Shown one piece after another: positions 28,020 to 36,662 of a stretch of DNA of 64,000 bases. The notes below the pieces were generated by a model that was given only the letters and a program-made list of their open reading frames with translations, was not told the origin of the DNA and did no database searches. Source of the DNA: Micromonospora narathiwatensis (GTDB taxonomy: Bacteria; Actinomycetota; Actinomycetes; Mycobacteriales; Micromonosporaceae); assembly GCF_900089605.1 (NCBI RefSeq), contig NZ_LT594324.1, positions 6,076,001-6,140,000 on the forward strand, in the 5' to 3' direction. A program made the position numbers and the translations under genes. Each line of letters starts with the position of its first letter. Position 1 is the first letter of the stretch.

Positions 28020-29300
28020 ATGTCCACCATGGCTGTCCCCGAGGTCGCCGTCACCGCGGTCGACGAGGGTTTCTGGACGCGCGCCCGCAAGACCGGAACG
28101 GTCCTGCTGGGGCTGGGCGTGCTCGCGGCGGTGCTCTTCGGCGCGCTCGCCACCGGCCAGCAGGCCCGGTTCACGCTCAGCGAGACCGAGGGCGGTGCCG
28201 CCCTGGCGATCCAGGGCACGACCGGCGCGATCCTGTTCGGGATCATCGCCGCCGGGGCTGGCGGCGCCCTGCTCGCCGGGGTGCCGAAGCGCTGGTTCAC
28301 CCTGCTGCTCGGCGTCGGGCTGGTCGCCTTCGTGGTGAGCTTCCTGTGCTGGCAGGTCTCCGCCGCTCCCGACGGTCGCAACTTCATGCCGCTGGTCAAC
28401 GTCGTCCGCGGCACGTTCCTGCTGGCCCTGCCGCTGATCTTCGGTGCGCTGGCCGGGGTGCTCTGTGAGCGGTCCGGCGTGGTCAACGTGGCGATCGAGG
28501 GCCAGCTGCTGATGGGCGCCTTCTCCGGCGCGCTCTTCGGCAGCCTCTCCGGCAACGTCTGGGTCGGGCTGGTCGCCGCCGCGATCGGCGGCGCGTTCAT
28601 CTCGCTGCTGCTCGCCGTCTTCGCCATCCGCTACCTGGTCGACCAGGTGGTCATGGGCATCGTGCTCAACCTGCTGGCGGTCGGCGTGACCGGCTTCCTC
28701 TACGAGCGGCTGATGCAGCGGGACGCGACGAAGTACAACAGCGCTCCCCGGTTCAGCAACTGGGAGATCCCGCTGCTCAAGGACATCCCGCTGATCGGTC
28801 CGGCGCTGTTCCGGGGCAACATCTTCCTCTACCTCGGCCTGCTGCTGGTGCTGGTCATCCACATCGCGCTGTTCCGTACCCGGTGGGGCCTGCGGACCCG
28901 GTCGGTGGGTGAGCACCCGACCGCTGCCGACACCCTGGGCGTGAAGGTGCTGCGGCTGCGCTACCGCAACGTCATCATGGCGGGGCTGGTGGCCGGCGTG
29001 GGTGGTGCCTCGTACACCCTGGCGCTGTACTCGTTCACCAAGAACATGATCGGCGGTAAGGGCTTCATCGCCCTCGCCGCGCTGATCTTCGGCCGGTGGA
29101 GTCCGACCGGGGCGCTGCTCGCGGCGCTCTTCTTCGGCTTCGCCGACCAGCTTGCGACGTATCTCGGCGCGATCGGCAGCAGCATCCCCAGCCAGTTCCT
29201 GGCGATGCTGCCGTACCTGGCGACGATCCTGGCCGTGGCCGGGCTGGTCGGCCGGGTGCGGGCCCCGGCGGCCGACGGCAAGCCGTACATCAAGGGCTGA
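28020..29300 (+). CDS. Nucleoside ABC transporter permease 2
   Basis: 426 residues, the second BPD_transp_2 subunit, with about four more N-terminal hydrophobic residue blocks than typical partners (spans near 28-48, 73-95, 98-115). Core motifs are CERSGVVNVAIEGQLLMGA (19 residues), VDQVVMGIVLNLLAVG and GFIALAALIFGRWSPTGALL (20 residues). It starts 3 nt after permease 1. It is the last gene before the SARP/secreted-protein insertion; cdd lies 2.2 kb downstream. Confidence 0.92.
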   Translation: MSTMAVPEVAVTAVDEGFWTRARKTGTVLLGLGVLAAVLFGALATGQQARFTLSETEGGAALAIQGTTGAILFGIIAAGAGGALLAGVPKRWFTLLLGVGLVAFVVSFLCWQVSAAPDGRNFMPLVNVVRGTFLLALPLIFGALAGVLCERSGVVNVAIEGQLLMGAFSGALFGSLSGNVWVGLVAAAIGGAFISLLLAVFAIRYLVDQVVMGIVLNLLAVGVTGFLYERLMQRDATKYNSAPRFSNWEIPLLKDIPLIGPALFRGNIFLYLGLLLVLVIHIALFRTRWGLRTRSVGEHPTAADTLGVKVLRLRYRNVIMAGLVAGVGGASYTLALYSFTKNMIGGKGFIALAALIFGRWSPTGALLAALFFGFADQLATYLGAIGSSIPSQFLAMLPYLATILAVAGLVGRVRAPAADGKPYIKG

Positions 29301-29333
29301 TGTGACGACGGTCGGGTGGCCTGGTCGACAGCG

Positions 29334-30287
29334 CTAGGCCACCCGGCTGTGCCCCGAAAGGCGCTCGACGGCGGAGCCCGCGCGGCTTGGTAGGAGTGAA
29401 TAGGCCGCGTGAATGTGGGACACGGCCTCTTGAAGATGGCGTAGCAGATCCCACTCCTGGCTCGTCGCATCGGTGGGGTGCCGTCGGACCGACACGAGAG
29501 TCATCAGGTCGCGGTCGGTTCGAGCCGGCGAGTCTCCTGCGGTGGGCGGCAGGCCGTCGTCGCGCAGCGCCTCGTGAATCCGCCGCTCCGCAGCTCGCGC
29601 CGCAGGGCCCGGACGGGTGCCGAGCTCGTCCGCCAGGCTCCTCGCGAAGTCGCGATAGGCGGCCAGGGCCTCCGGGTGCCGGTGGCACAGCAGCAGGGCG
29701 TCCACCAGAAGCACCATGAATCGTTCGCCCGTCGGATTCAAACGGGTCAGACACCGCAAGTCGGCCACTGCCTCGTCCAGCCGCCCGAGCTCGATCTGCG
29801 TCTCGATCAGCCGTTCGGTAGCGGCCGCCCGGAGCTCGTCGAGGCGGTGTGCGTGGGCTCGAAGCTCGACTCCGTCCAGACCGTCGAGTGCGGGGCCGCT
29901 CCACAGCGCGAGAGCGTCACGATAGGTCGCCACCCCCGCTTCCGGCTGGCCCGCGGCGAGGTGTTCGGCGGCGGCACGCACATCCCGTTCGAAGCAGTGG
30001 GCGTCAATCTCGCTCGGATCGGCATTGAGCTGGTAGCCTCGCCCGCTTCGGCTGATGGTGACACCGTTCGCCCCGCCGAAACCCCGCCGAAGCATCGACA
30101 CGCAGTTTTGGACCTGCTCACGAGCGGTGACGGGTGGACGCTTCTCCCAAACGGCGTCGACCAAGCGGTCCACCGAGACGCTCTTGTTGACGTTGGCCAC
30201 CAGCATCGCCGCCAGCATGCTGGTGCGGCGTCCGCTCACCCCGGGAGCGTCCTCGATGCGTAGTGTGCCCAAGATTCTGAAACGCAT
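29334..30287 (-). CDS. SARP-type transcriptional activator (OmpR-like HTH + BTAD)
   Basis: 317 residues. Residues 1-90 are an OmpR/PhoB-like winged helix (MRFRILGTLRIED, VSVDRLVDAVWEKRPPVTA, RSGRGYQLN); about 95-245 are the bacterial transcriptional activation domain (DAHCFERDVRAAAEHLAAGQ is 20 residues; ALWSGPALDG; GERFMVLLVDALL). It is a small SARP (AfsR/DnrI class) without an ATPase domain. ATG 30287 has GGGGGTAAGG upstream. It reads against the transporter operon. The C-terminal about 70 residues are not recognised. SARPs often activate nearby secondary-metabolite genes, but none is seen here. Confidence 0.88.
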   Translation of the reverse strand: MRFRILGTLRIEDAPGVSGRRTSMLAAMLVANVNKSVSVDRLVDAVWEKRPPVTAREQVQNCVSMLRRGFGGANGVTISRSGRGYQLNADPSEIDAHCFERDVRAAAEHLAAGQPEAGVATYRDALALWSGPALDGLDGVELRAHAHRLDELRAAATERLIETQIELGRLDEAVADLRCLTRLNPTGERFMVLLVDALLLCHRHPEALAAYRDFARSLADELGTRPGPAARAAERRIHEALRDDGLPPTAGDSPARTDRDLMTLVSVRRHPTDATSQEWDLLRHLQEAVSHIHAAYSLLPSRAGSAVERLSGHSRVA

Positions 30288-30335
30288 GGCCTTACCCCCG
30301 TCTCGTACCGGCCCATGCATAGCCGGACTGGAGTC

Positions 30336-30364
30336 ATCCTGCGGGCGCCCCTACCGGCTGTCAA
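30336..30364 (-). promoter_or_regulatory. Promoter of the SARP gene
   Basis: On the minus strand, TTGACA (complement of 30359-30364), then exactly 17 bp, then CAGGAT (complement of 30336-30341). It gives a leader of about 42 nt to the SARP ATG. This is the best consensus promoter in the window. Confidence 0.65.
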
Positions 30365-30837
30365 GATTCATTTACGGGGGGAAATGCGGCCTGGGAGAGC
30401 GGCTCCATGCGGCCTGACCGGCGGATGGAGGGTGGCCGGGCGAAAACTGGCCGCGCTCGACCAAGCGATCCGCCTGGCGAGGCTCGCGTCAGGTCGACGT
30501 CGGCCGGCGGGGTGGCGGTCCGACCAGAGGGCGACGGCGGTGCCGGAGCGCTGGGCTCGACTCGTACGAGGTTGAAGCCTGGCGATTTGTCCGGTGCGCG
30601 CGGGCCTGCGGGGCCTGGCTGTAGCCACGCGGATAGGGTGAATTCCGCCAGCGGCCGTTGTGCTGGGAGACGGGGAGCGGCGGTCGTTCAATTGATATGT
30701 CGAACTCACCCATTTCTGGGATTCCAAACCTCGGCGAATGCCATCGGAGGCGATGCCGAATGACACGGTCGGACGAACCGCCCCTCCACTGCGCCGCAAT
30801 CAAAACGCCATCGCTCCCGACTGAGGCGGAAGTTAGC
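30365..30837. other. Non-coding stretch between SARP and secreted-protein genes
   Basis: No gene I can support. The part from about 30660 to 30840 is clearly less GC-rich than its surroundings (for example TTCAATTGATATG and CATTTCTGGGATTCC). It contains partly inverted CATCG/CGATG and GCATTCG-like repeats around 30733-30765. A short frame on the plus strand (30407-30763) has arginine/glycine-rich shadow composition and no ribosome site. Confidence 0.5.
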
Positions 30838-30841
30838 GTTG

Positions 30842-30879
30842 CGATGGCTGTTCGATGGGCAGCGTTCCTACCTTGTTCC
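30842..30879 (+). promoter_or_regulatory. 11-bp-spaced direct repeats upstream of the secreted-protein gene
   Basis: CGATGG occurs at 30842 and 30853, and GTTCC at 30864 and 30875, each pair 11 bp apart. SARP activators bind heptamer-like direct repeats at 11- or 22-bp spacing near -35, so this may be the target of the adjacent SARP. No clear -10 follows. Confidence 0.35.
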
Positions 30880-30917
30880 GGACGACGAGACGTCGATCTC
30901 AGCGGCAAGGAGGAAAG

Positions 30918-31403
30918 ATGAAGAAGGCAATGTTTGGTCGGCGCGTGGCCAGCGCTCTTCTGGTGGTCGGGGCGATCGTAGGGTTCACCGTGGTGGCGGC
31001 ACCGGCCACTCCGGCCTCGGCGGCCTGCAGCAGCGTGGTCGACGCGAAGTACGTGACGTTGAACGGCTCGATCATCAAGGGGTGGAAGCTCGCCCAGAGC
31101 ACCGACTGCAACCAGCGCTGGGGGCAGATCGTCATCGACTACGTGGCGTCGGCGTTCGACACCCCGCTCGCCATCAAGATCGAGCGACAGATCAAGTCCC
31201 CCTACGGCTACTTCCTCGACGAGGCGAGCACCAAGACGAAGCTCTCGGCGCAGGGCCTGGAGGGCACCTGGAACACCACTCACATCACCAACTCTTCGGG
31301 CGACGCTGACAAGCACCGTATCTGCTACGGCTACGGGGTGAAGAGCGGCACCAGCTGGGTGCTCCCCTCGACCTGGGACGGCTGCACCAGTTGGGTGTAC
31401 TGA
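30918..31403 (+). CDS. Small secreted cysteine-containing protein, unknown function
   Basis: 161 residues. Signal peptide with a basic start (MKKAMFGRRV), hydrophobic core and ASA cleavage after residue 35. The mature protein of 126 residues has four cysteines (37, 64, 136, 156), so two disulfides are likely, and ends in aromatic-rich GCTSWVY. I do not recognise the family; spacing of Cys and Trp is faintly like small DUF2690/YjfA-type secreted proteins. Strong AAGGAGG at 5 nt fixes ATG 30918. It lies opposite the SARP gene. Confidence 0.8.
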   Translation: MKKAMFGRRVASALLVVGAIVGFTVVAAPATPASAACSSVVDAKYVTLNGSIIKGWKLAQSTDCNQRWGQIVIDYVASAFDTPLAIKIERQIKSPYGYFLDEASTKTKLSAQGLEGTWNTTHITNSSGDADKHRICYGYGVKSGTSWVLPSTWDGCTSWVY

Positions 31404-31532
31404 CCCGATAGGGCGTACTGGCCCGATCCACCGCGTTGGTCGGCCGGGGCTGCCCGGTCGGCCAACGCGTGTCGTGGGCGGCGCACGGAACGCCCCGTGC
31501 CAGCGAGAATCGGCATTCGGCAGAATGGCAGG

Positions 31533-32237
31533 ATGACCGAGATTGACTGGGAGCGGCTGCGGGCCGCCGCCGTTGAGGTGATGCGGCACGCGTACGTGCC
31601 GTACTCGAAGTTCCCGGTCGGGGCGGCCGCCCTGGTCGACGACGGCCGGGTGGTGGTCGGCTGCAACGTGGAGAACGCCGCGTACGGCGTGGTGCTCTGC
31701 GCCGAGTGCGGGGTGGTCTCCTCGCTGCACGCCACCGGCGGTGGCCGGATCGTCGCCCTTTCCTGCGTCGACGCCACCGGTGAGCCGCTGATGCCCTGCG
31801 GCCGGTGCCGCCAGCTGCTGTGGGAGCAGGGCGGCCCGGAGTGCCTGATCGAGGCCAAGGGCGGCCCGCTGCGGATGGCCGAGCTGCTGCCGCACGCGTT
31901 CGACGTGGCCGACCTCGACGCGGTGACCGGCGAGCACCCGGTGCCCGTGGTGCCGGACCGGCTGGCCGCCTGGCGGGGGCGGGGCACGGTCTTCGTGCAC
32001 CCGGACCTCTCCGCCGGGCAGCAGGTCTGGACGGCGTACTGGGAGCGGTCGGCCGGGGACAGTGAGGGCGCCGAGACCGGCGTGCTGGAGGAGGGCCCGA
32101 CCTGGGACGACCCGGCCGAGGCGATCACCTGGGGGTTGGCTCGGACACCGCGTGTGGTGGTGGTTGACGCGTCGGGCACCATCTTCTGGGCCGGTGAGGG
32201 TGAGCCTCCGCTGGAGATTCCGGTCCGCTGGGGTTGA
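31533..32237 (+). CDS. cdd: Cytidine deaminase with a C-terminal extension
   Basis: Deaminates (deoxy)cytidine to (deoxy)uridine. Residues 1-130 are a standard Cdd: NVENA (45-49), zinc/catalytic CAE (57-59) and PCGRC (89-92 region). Residues about 131-234 are an extra acidic, tryptophan-rich segment not found in the usual 130-150-residue enzyme (VFVHPDLSAGQQVWTAYWER is 20 residues; VVVVDASGTIFWAGEG). I use ATG 31533. An upstream in-frame GTG has no support. It leads the salvage genes cdd-deoA. Confidence 0.9.
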   Translation: MTEIDWERLRAAAVEVMRHAYVPYSKFPVGAAALVDDGRVVVGCNVENAAYGVVLCAECGVVSSLHATGGGRIVALSCVDATGEPLMPCGRCRQLLWEQGGPECLIEAKGGPLRMAELLPHAFDVADLDAVTGEHPVPVVPDRLAAWRGRGTVFVHPDLSAGQQVWTAYWERSAGDSEGAETGVLEEGPTWDDPAEAITWGLARTPRVVVVDASGTIFWAGEGEPPLEIPVRWG

Positions 32238-32366
32238 GCTTGGGGGATGGGGCCGACCGCGCCCGGCTCCGGGCGGTCAGGCTTGATCCCTCCGCCGGTC
32301 ACGGTCGGCCCCCTCGGTGGTCGCGGTACGCGGATCGGTTTCGCAACGACTAGGAAAGATCATCTG

Positions 32367-33647
32367 ATGAGTGCTTTTACGGCGGTTGACGTCATCCGGG
32401 CCAAGCGGGACGGGGGTGTGCTGAGCGACGGGCAGATCGACTGGGTCGTCGACGCGTACACCAAGGGGCTGGTGGCCGACGAGCAGATGTCGGCGCTGGC
32501 CATGGCGATCCTGCTGCGCGGCATGACCGGGCCGGAGATCGCCCGGTGGACCGCCGCGATGATCGCCAGCGGGGAGCGGCTGGACCTTTCGTCGGTGACC
32601 CGGCCGACCGTGGACAAGCACTCCACCGGCGGTGTCGGCGACAAGATCACCCTGCCGCTCACCCCGCTCGTCGCCGCCTGCGGCGCGGCGGTACCGCAGC
32701 TTTCCGGTCGGGGCCTCGGCCACACCGGCGGCACGCTGGACAAGCTGGAGTCGATTCCCGGCTGGCGGGCCGCGCTGAGCAACGCGGAGTTCATCGCCCA
32801 GCTCCGCGACGTCGGCGCGGTGATCTGCGCGGCCGGCGACGGGCTGGCCCCGGCCGACCGCAAGCTGTACGCGCTGCGCGACGTCACCGGCACGGTGGAG
32901 GCGATCCCGCTGATCGCCAGCTCGATCATGAGCAAGAAGATCGCCGAGGGGACCGGCGCGCTGGTGCTCGACGTGAAGGTGGGCTCCGGCGCCTTCATGA
33001 AGACCGTCGACGACGCCCGCGAGCTGGCCCGGACCATGGTGGAGCTGGGCAAGGCGCACGGGGTGCGGACGGCGGCCCTGCTCACCGACATGTCCACCCC
33101 GCTCGGCCTGGCCATCGGCAACGCGGTCGAGGTGACCGAGTCGGTCGAGGTGCTCGCCGGTGGCGGCCCGGCCGACGTGGTGGAGCTGACCCTGGCGCTG
33201 GCCCGGGAGATGCTCGACGCCGCGGGCCTGCCGGACGCCGACCCGGCGGCGGCGCTGCGCGACGGCCGGGCGATGGACTCCTGGCGGGCGATGATCCGGG
33301 CACAGGGCGGCGACCCGGACGCCCCGATGCCCACGGCGAACGAGGTCGAGGTGGTCCACGCCGACGCCGACGGCTACGTCGCCGGGATCGACGCGTACGC
33401 CATCGGAGTGGCCGCCTGGCGGCTCGGCGCCGGCCGGGCCCGCAAGGAGGACCCGGTGAGCATCCCGTCCGGCGTGGTGTTGCACAAGCGCCCCGGCGAC
33501 CCGGTACGCGCCGGCGAACCCCTGTACGAGCTGCGCGCCGAGCACGCGGAGCGCATTCCGGCCGCGCTGGCCGAGGCGCGGCAGGCGGTCCGGATCGCCC
33601 CGGACGCTCCGGCCGCGCCACCGCTGGTGATCGAGCGGATCGGCTGA
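32367..33647 (+). CDS. deoA: Thymidine phosphorylase
   Basis: Phosphorolyses thymidine/deoxyuridine to base and deoxyribose 1-phosphate. 426 residues of the pyrimidine-nucleoside phosphorylase family: DVIRAKRDGG, KHSTGGVGDK with the signature SGRGLGHTGGTLDKLE, and VKVGSGAFMK. ATG 32367 has AGGAAAG 9 nt upstream. Its product feeds DeoC after mutase action. Confidence 0.95.
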   Translation: MSAFTAVDVIRAKRDGGVLSDGQIDWVVDAYTKGLVADEQMSALAMAILLRGMTGPEIARWTAAMIASGERLDLSSVTRPTVDKHSTGGVGDKITLPLTPLVAACGAAVPQLSGRGLGHTGGTLDKLESIPGWRAALSNAEFIAQLRDVGAVICAAGDGLAPADRKLYALRDVTGTVEAIPLIASSIMSKKIAEGTGALVLDVKVGSGAFMKTVDDARELARTMVELGKAHGVRTAALLTDMSTPLGLAIGNAVEVTESVEVLAGGGPADVVELTLALAREMLDAAGLPDADPAAALRDGRAMDSWRAMIRAQGGDPDAPMPTANEVEVVHADADGYVAGIDAYAIGVAAWRLGAGRARKEDPVSIPSGVVLHKRPGDPVRAGEPLYELRAEHAERIPAALAEARQAVRIAPDAPAAPPLVIERIG

Positions 33648-33693
33648 TCGTTTCCGTTCGGTTCCGGCCGTGGTGCTGGCCTCGTCGACCGGC

Positions 33694-33699
33694 TATTCT
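33694..33699 (+). promoter_or_regulatory. -10 element for the DUF4272 gene
   Basis: TATTCT lies 60 nt ahead of the GTG at 33759, in an otherwise GC-rich 111-bp gap after deoA. No clear -35. Confidence 0.4.
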
Positions 33700-33758
33700 C
33701 CCTGGCCAGGGGGACCCGATCGGCGATGAGCCGACGCGAGCAGACAGGGACCTGAGCC

Positions 33759-34439
33759 GTGCGCGTATCCGCCCCGGATCCCCGGGCCGTCCGTGAGGCG
33801 AGCCTCGACGAGTTGTCCCGGCTGGGTCTGCCGCTGCCCCCGGCGCAGTTCCCGCTCGTGTGGGAGCCGGGGGACGAGGTCGAGCTGCGTCCCACCGCCG
33901 AGATCGAGGCGCGGATCGCGGTGCTGCACCTGATCCTGGCCCGGTGCTTCGGGATGCCCGCGCAGGCGGCGATGAGCTGGCTGCTGGAGTCGCACCTGGT
34001 CGACACGGTGACTCCGCCCGAGTGGCAGTTCGTCATGGGCGGCAAGGGCGACCACCGCTCCTTCGTACTGCACCACGACGCGCTCTTCTCGCTGGCCTGG
34101 GTGCTGGGGCTGGCCAAGGAGCTGGACCCGACGGTGCCGGTCGACGAGCGGCTGGTCGAGCGGATGCCGAACCTGGTCGCCCGGGAGACCTTCCCGCAGT
34201 GGCGGGCCCGCATCCTGGCCGCGCCGCAGCATCCCGTCGACGCCGCCGCGCTGCTCGACCTGCACTACTGCCTGGACTGGGCGTACCTGGAGTCGGAGCA
34301 CACCGGCCGGGCGCTGCCCGGGCTGGTGGACGCGAACGCGATCGGGCAGCGCCGGTGGGCGCTGGAGTGGGCGGTGGTGCTGCGTGGGCCGTACCACGAC
34401 GAGCCGCCCGGCTGGGAAGAGGTCGACCTGTCCACCTGA
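33759..34439 (+). CDS. DUF4272 domain protein
   Basis: 226 residues, no signal or membrane segment. The order VREASLDELSRLGLPLP, ELRPTAEIEARIAVLHLILA (20 residues), then FSLAWVLGLAKEL and LDLHYCLDWAYLES fits the DUF4272 pattern, a family of unknown function. GTG 33759 follows AGGGACC. Its place among nucleoside genes does not by itself suggest a role. Confidence 0.7.
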   Translation: MRVSAPDPRAVREASLDELSRLGLPLPPAQFPLVWEPGDEVELRPTAEIEARIAVLHLILARCFGMPAQAAMSWLLESHLVDTVTPPEWQFVMGGKGDHRSFVLHHDALFSLAWVLGLAKELDPTVPVDERLVERMPNLVARETFPQWRARILAAPQHPVDAAALLDLHYCLDWAYLESEHTGRALPGLVDANAIGQRRWALEWAVVLRGPYHDEPPGWEEVDLST

Positions 34440-34476
34440 GCGTGGTCCGCCGCTCGGGCGCGGCTCCGGAGCGCGG

Positions 34477-35394
34477 TCAGCGCGGCCGGTGCACGCCGAG
34501 CCGGACGGCGAGGGTCACCGGCACCGGCTCGGGCAGCGCGCCGATGCGCTCGGCCAGCCGGGCCGGGTCGGTGTGCCAGGCGCTCGGGCCCATCCCCACC
34601 AGGGTCGCCACCTCGGCGCGGCGCAGCGCCAGCCGGGCCCGGTGCTCGGTGGCCGACTCCTCGGTGAAGTGCGTGCCCAGGCTGCCGGCCACCCGGTCCG
34701 CCTTGGCCGGGTCCACCCGGAGCAGGTCGAGCGCGTCGACCAACTCGGCGAGGTGGTCTGCGGCCGGGGTGAGCACCAGCAGCGCGCCGGCCGGGTCGAG
34801 CACCCGGTGGAACTCCGGGCCGTTGCGCGGCGCGAAGACGTTCAGCAGCAGGGCGGCGGAGTGGTCGGCCAGGGGCAGCCGCTGCCAGGTGTCGGCGAGC
34901 GCCGCCGCCGCACGCGGGTGCGCCCGGGCCGCCCGGCGCAGCGCCGGCTTGGCGACGTCCAGGGCCAGGCCGACGGCGTCCGGCAGCGCCGCCAGCACCG
35001 CCGCGAGATACCAGCCGGTCCCGGCCCCGGCGTCCACCACCAGGGGGTACGCGGTCCCCGCCGCGCCGATCTCAGCCTGGCCGGGCGGCATGTCGGTGCG
35101 GCGCGGCCCGGCCGCCCGTACCCCGTCGACCACCTCGGCCGCGGTGGCGGCGAGCGCGGCGGCGACGGTGTCGTAGTGGCCGGCGGCGAGGAAGTCGGCG
35201 CGCGCGGCGACCATCTCGGCGCTGTCCCCGCTGTGCGGGGCGCGGCCGGCGAGCAGGTTGACGTACCCCTGGCGGGCGATGTCGAAGCTGTGCCGGCGCG
35301 GGCAGCGCAGCGCGCGGGCGGTGCCGGCGGTGGTCTCGGCAAGCGGCTCGGCGCAGACCGGGCAGCGCAGCCGGTCGAGGATCCGGGGGTCCAC
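34477..35394 (-). CDS. 23S rRNA (guanine-N1)-methyltransferase, RlmA family
   Basis: 305 residues. A zinc site formed by C11, C14, C31 and H35 (CPVC...CPRRH) and the following SFDIARQGYVNLL are diagnostic of RlmA. SAM-binding motif I is VVDAGAGTGWYL. In Gram-positive relatives (RlmA-II/TlrB) the enzyme methylates G748 of 23S rRNA, which contributes to tylosin-type macrolide resistance. RlmA-I modifies G745; I cannot tell which from sequence alone. GTG start with GGAG at 7 nt. Confidence 0.85.
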   Translation of the reverse strand: MDPRILDRLRCPVCAEPLAETTAGTARALRCPRRHSFDIARQGYVNLLAGRAPHSGDSAEMVAARADFLAAGHYDTVAAALAATAAEVVDGVRAAGPRRTDMPPGQAEIGAAGTAYPLVVDAGAGTGWYLAAVLAALPDAVGLALDVAKPALRRAARAHPRAAAALADTWQRLPLADHSAALLLNVFAPRNGPEFHRVLDPAGALLVLTPAADHLAELVDALDLLRVDPAKADRVAGSLGTHFTEESATEHRARLALRRAEVATLVGMGPSAWHTDPARLAERIGALPEPVPVTLAVRLGVHRPR

Positions 35395-35573
35395 GTCAGA
35401 ACTCCGGCGGACCTGCGGTTGATGACATGTCGACCAGTCTGCCGGCTCGGCCGGTCCGGTTCCCGCTCGGGCTGGCCCGCGTCGGCGCCGGCGTGGCGTT
35501 GCCGCTCCGCACGGACCCGGCTGGCGGTCCCGGGCCAGGGCCGGTCCAGTTTCGGGGCCGGACCGCCGGTGAC

Positions 35574-35579
35574 TAGTGT
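35574..35579 (+). promoter_or_regulatory. -10 element for add, leaderless start
   Basis: TAGTGT lies six bases before the ATG at 35586, with no Shine-Dalgarno sequence. Confidence 0.5.
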
Positions 35580-35585
35580 CTGAGC

Positions 35586-36662
35586 ATGGTCGCTATCCGT
35601 TACGAGGACATCGTCAAGGTCCCGAAGGCGCTGCTGCACGATCACCTCGACGGCGGTCTGCGGCCCGCGACGATCGTCGAGCTGGCCGCCGAGGTCGGCC
35701 ACGAGCTGCCCGCCACCGATCCGGAGGCGCTCGGTCGCTGGTTCGTCGAGGCGGCGAACTCAGGCTCGCTGGAGCGTTACCTGGAGACGTTCGCGCACAC
35801 CGTGGCGGTCATGCAGACCGCGCCCGCGCTGCGCCGGGTCGCCCGCGAGTGCGCGCTCGACCTGGCCGCCGACGGCGTGGTGTACGCGGAGGTCCGGTTC
35901 GCCCCGGAGCAGCACCTGGAAAAGAACCTGACCCTGGACGAGGTGGTCGAGGCCGTGGTGGCCGGCTTCGCGGAGGGCAGCGCCCTGGCCGCCGAGGCGG
36001 GCACCCCGATCCGGATCGGCACCCTGCTCACCGCGATGCGGCACGCCGCCCGCTCGCAGGAGATCGCCGAGCTGGCCGTCCGGCACCGGGACACCGGCGT
36101 GGTCGGCTTCGACATCGCCGGCGCGGAGGCGGGCTTCCCGCCCACCCGGCACCTGGACGCCTTCGAGTACCTCCAGCGGGAGAACTTCCACTTCACCATC
36201 CACGCAGGCGAGGCGTTCGGGCTGCCGTCGATCTGGCAGGCGATCCAGTGGTGCGGCGCTGACCGGCTCGGCCACGGCGTCCGGATCGTCGACGACATCA
36301 CCCCGGGGCCGCCGCCGGTGCTGGGCCGGCTGGCCGCGTACGTCCGGGACAAGCGGATCCCGCTGGAGCTGTGCCCGTCGTCGAACGTGCAGACCGGGGC
36401 GGCGCCGTCGATCGCCGAGCACCCGATCGGGCTGCTGCGCGACCTGCGTTTCCGGGTGACCGTCAACACCGACAACCGGTTGATGAGCGGCACCTCGATG
36501 TCCCGGGAGATGGCGCTGCTGGTGGAGGCCTTCGGCTACGGCTGGAAGGAACTCCAGTGGTTCACGATCAACGCGATGAAGAGCGCCTTCATCCCGTTCG
36601 ACGAACGACTGAAGATCATCGACGAGGTGATCAAGCCGGCGTACGCCAAGCTGCTCGGCTGA
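35586..36662 (+). CDS. add: Adenosine deaminase
   Basis: Deaminates (deoxy)adenosine to (deoxy)inosine. 358 residues with zinc ligands in HDHLDGG (H18, H20), then IHAGEAFG (His and catalytic Glu), DRLGHGVRI, and [10 protein letters not shown] with the final metal Asp. Part of the salvage set fed by the nucleoside transporter. Its stop abuts the udk stop on the other strand (TGATCA) with no space for a terminator. Confidence 0.95.
   Translation: MVAIRYEDIVKVPKALLHDHLDGGLRPATIVELAAEVGHELPATDPEALGRWFVEAANSGSLERYLETFAHTVAVMQTAPALRRVARECALDLAADGVVYAEVRFAPEQHLEKNLTLDEVVEAVVAGFAEGSALAAEAGTPIRIGTLLTAMRHAARSQEIAELAVRHRDTGVVGFDIAGAEAGFPPTRHLDAFEYLQRENFHFTIHAGEAFGLPSIWQAIQWCGADRLGHGVRIVDDITPGPPPVLGRLAAYVRDKRIPLELCPSSNVQTGAAPSIAEHPIGLLRDLRFRVTVNTDNRLMSGTSMSREMALLVEAFGYGWKELQWFTINAMKSAFIPFDERLKIIDEVIKPAYAKLLG

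Noticed and set aside
29334..30287. bldA (TTA codon) control of the SARP gene
   Set aside because: I looked for the TAA complement of TTA on the plus strand across the gene and saw none in frame.
30407..30763. Possible small gene between the SARP and secreted-protein genes
   Set aside because: Arg/Gly-rich translation, no ribosome site, and crosses the compositional change in the gap.
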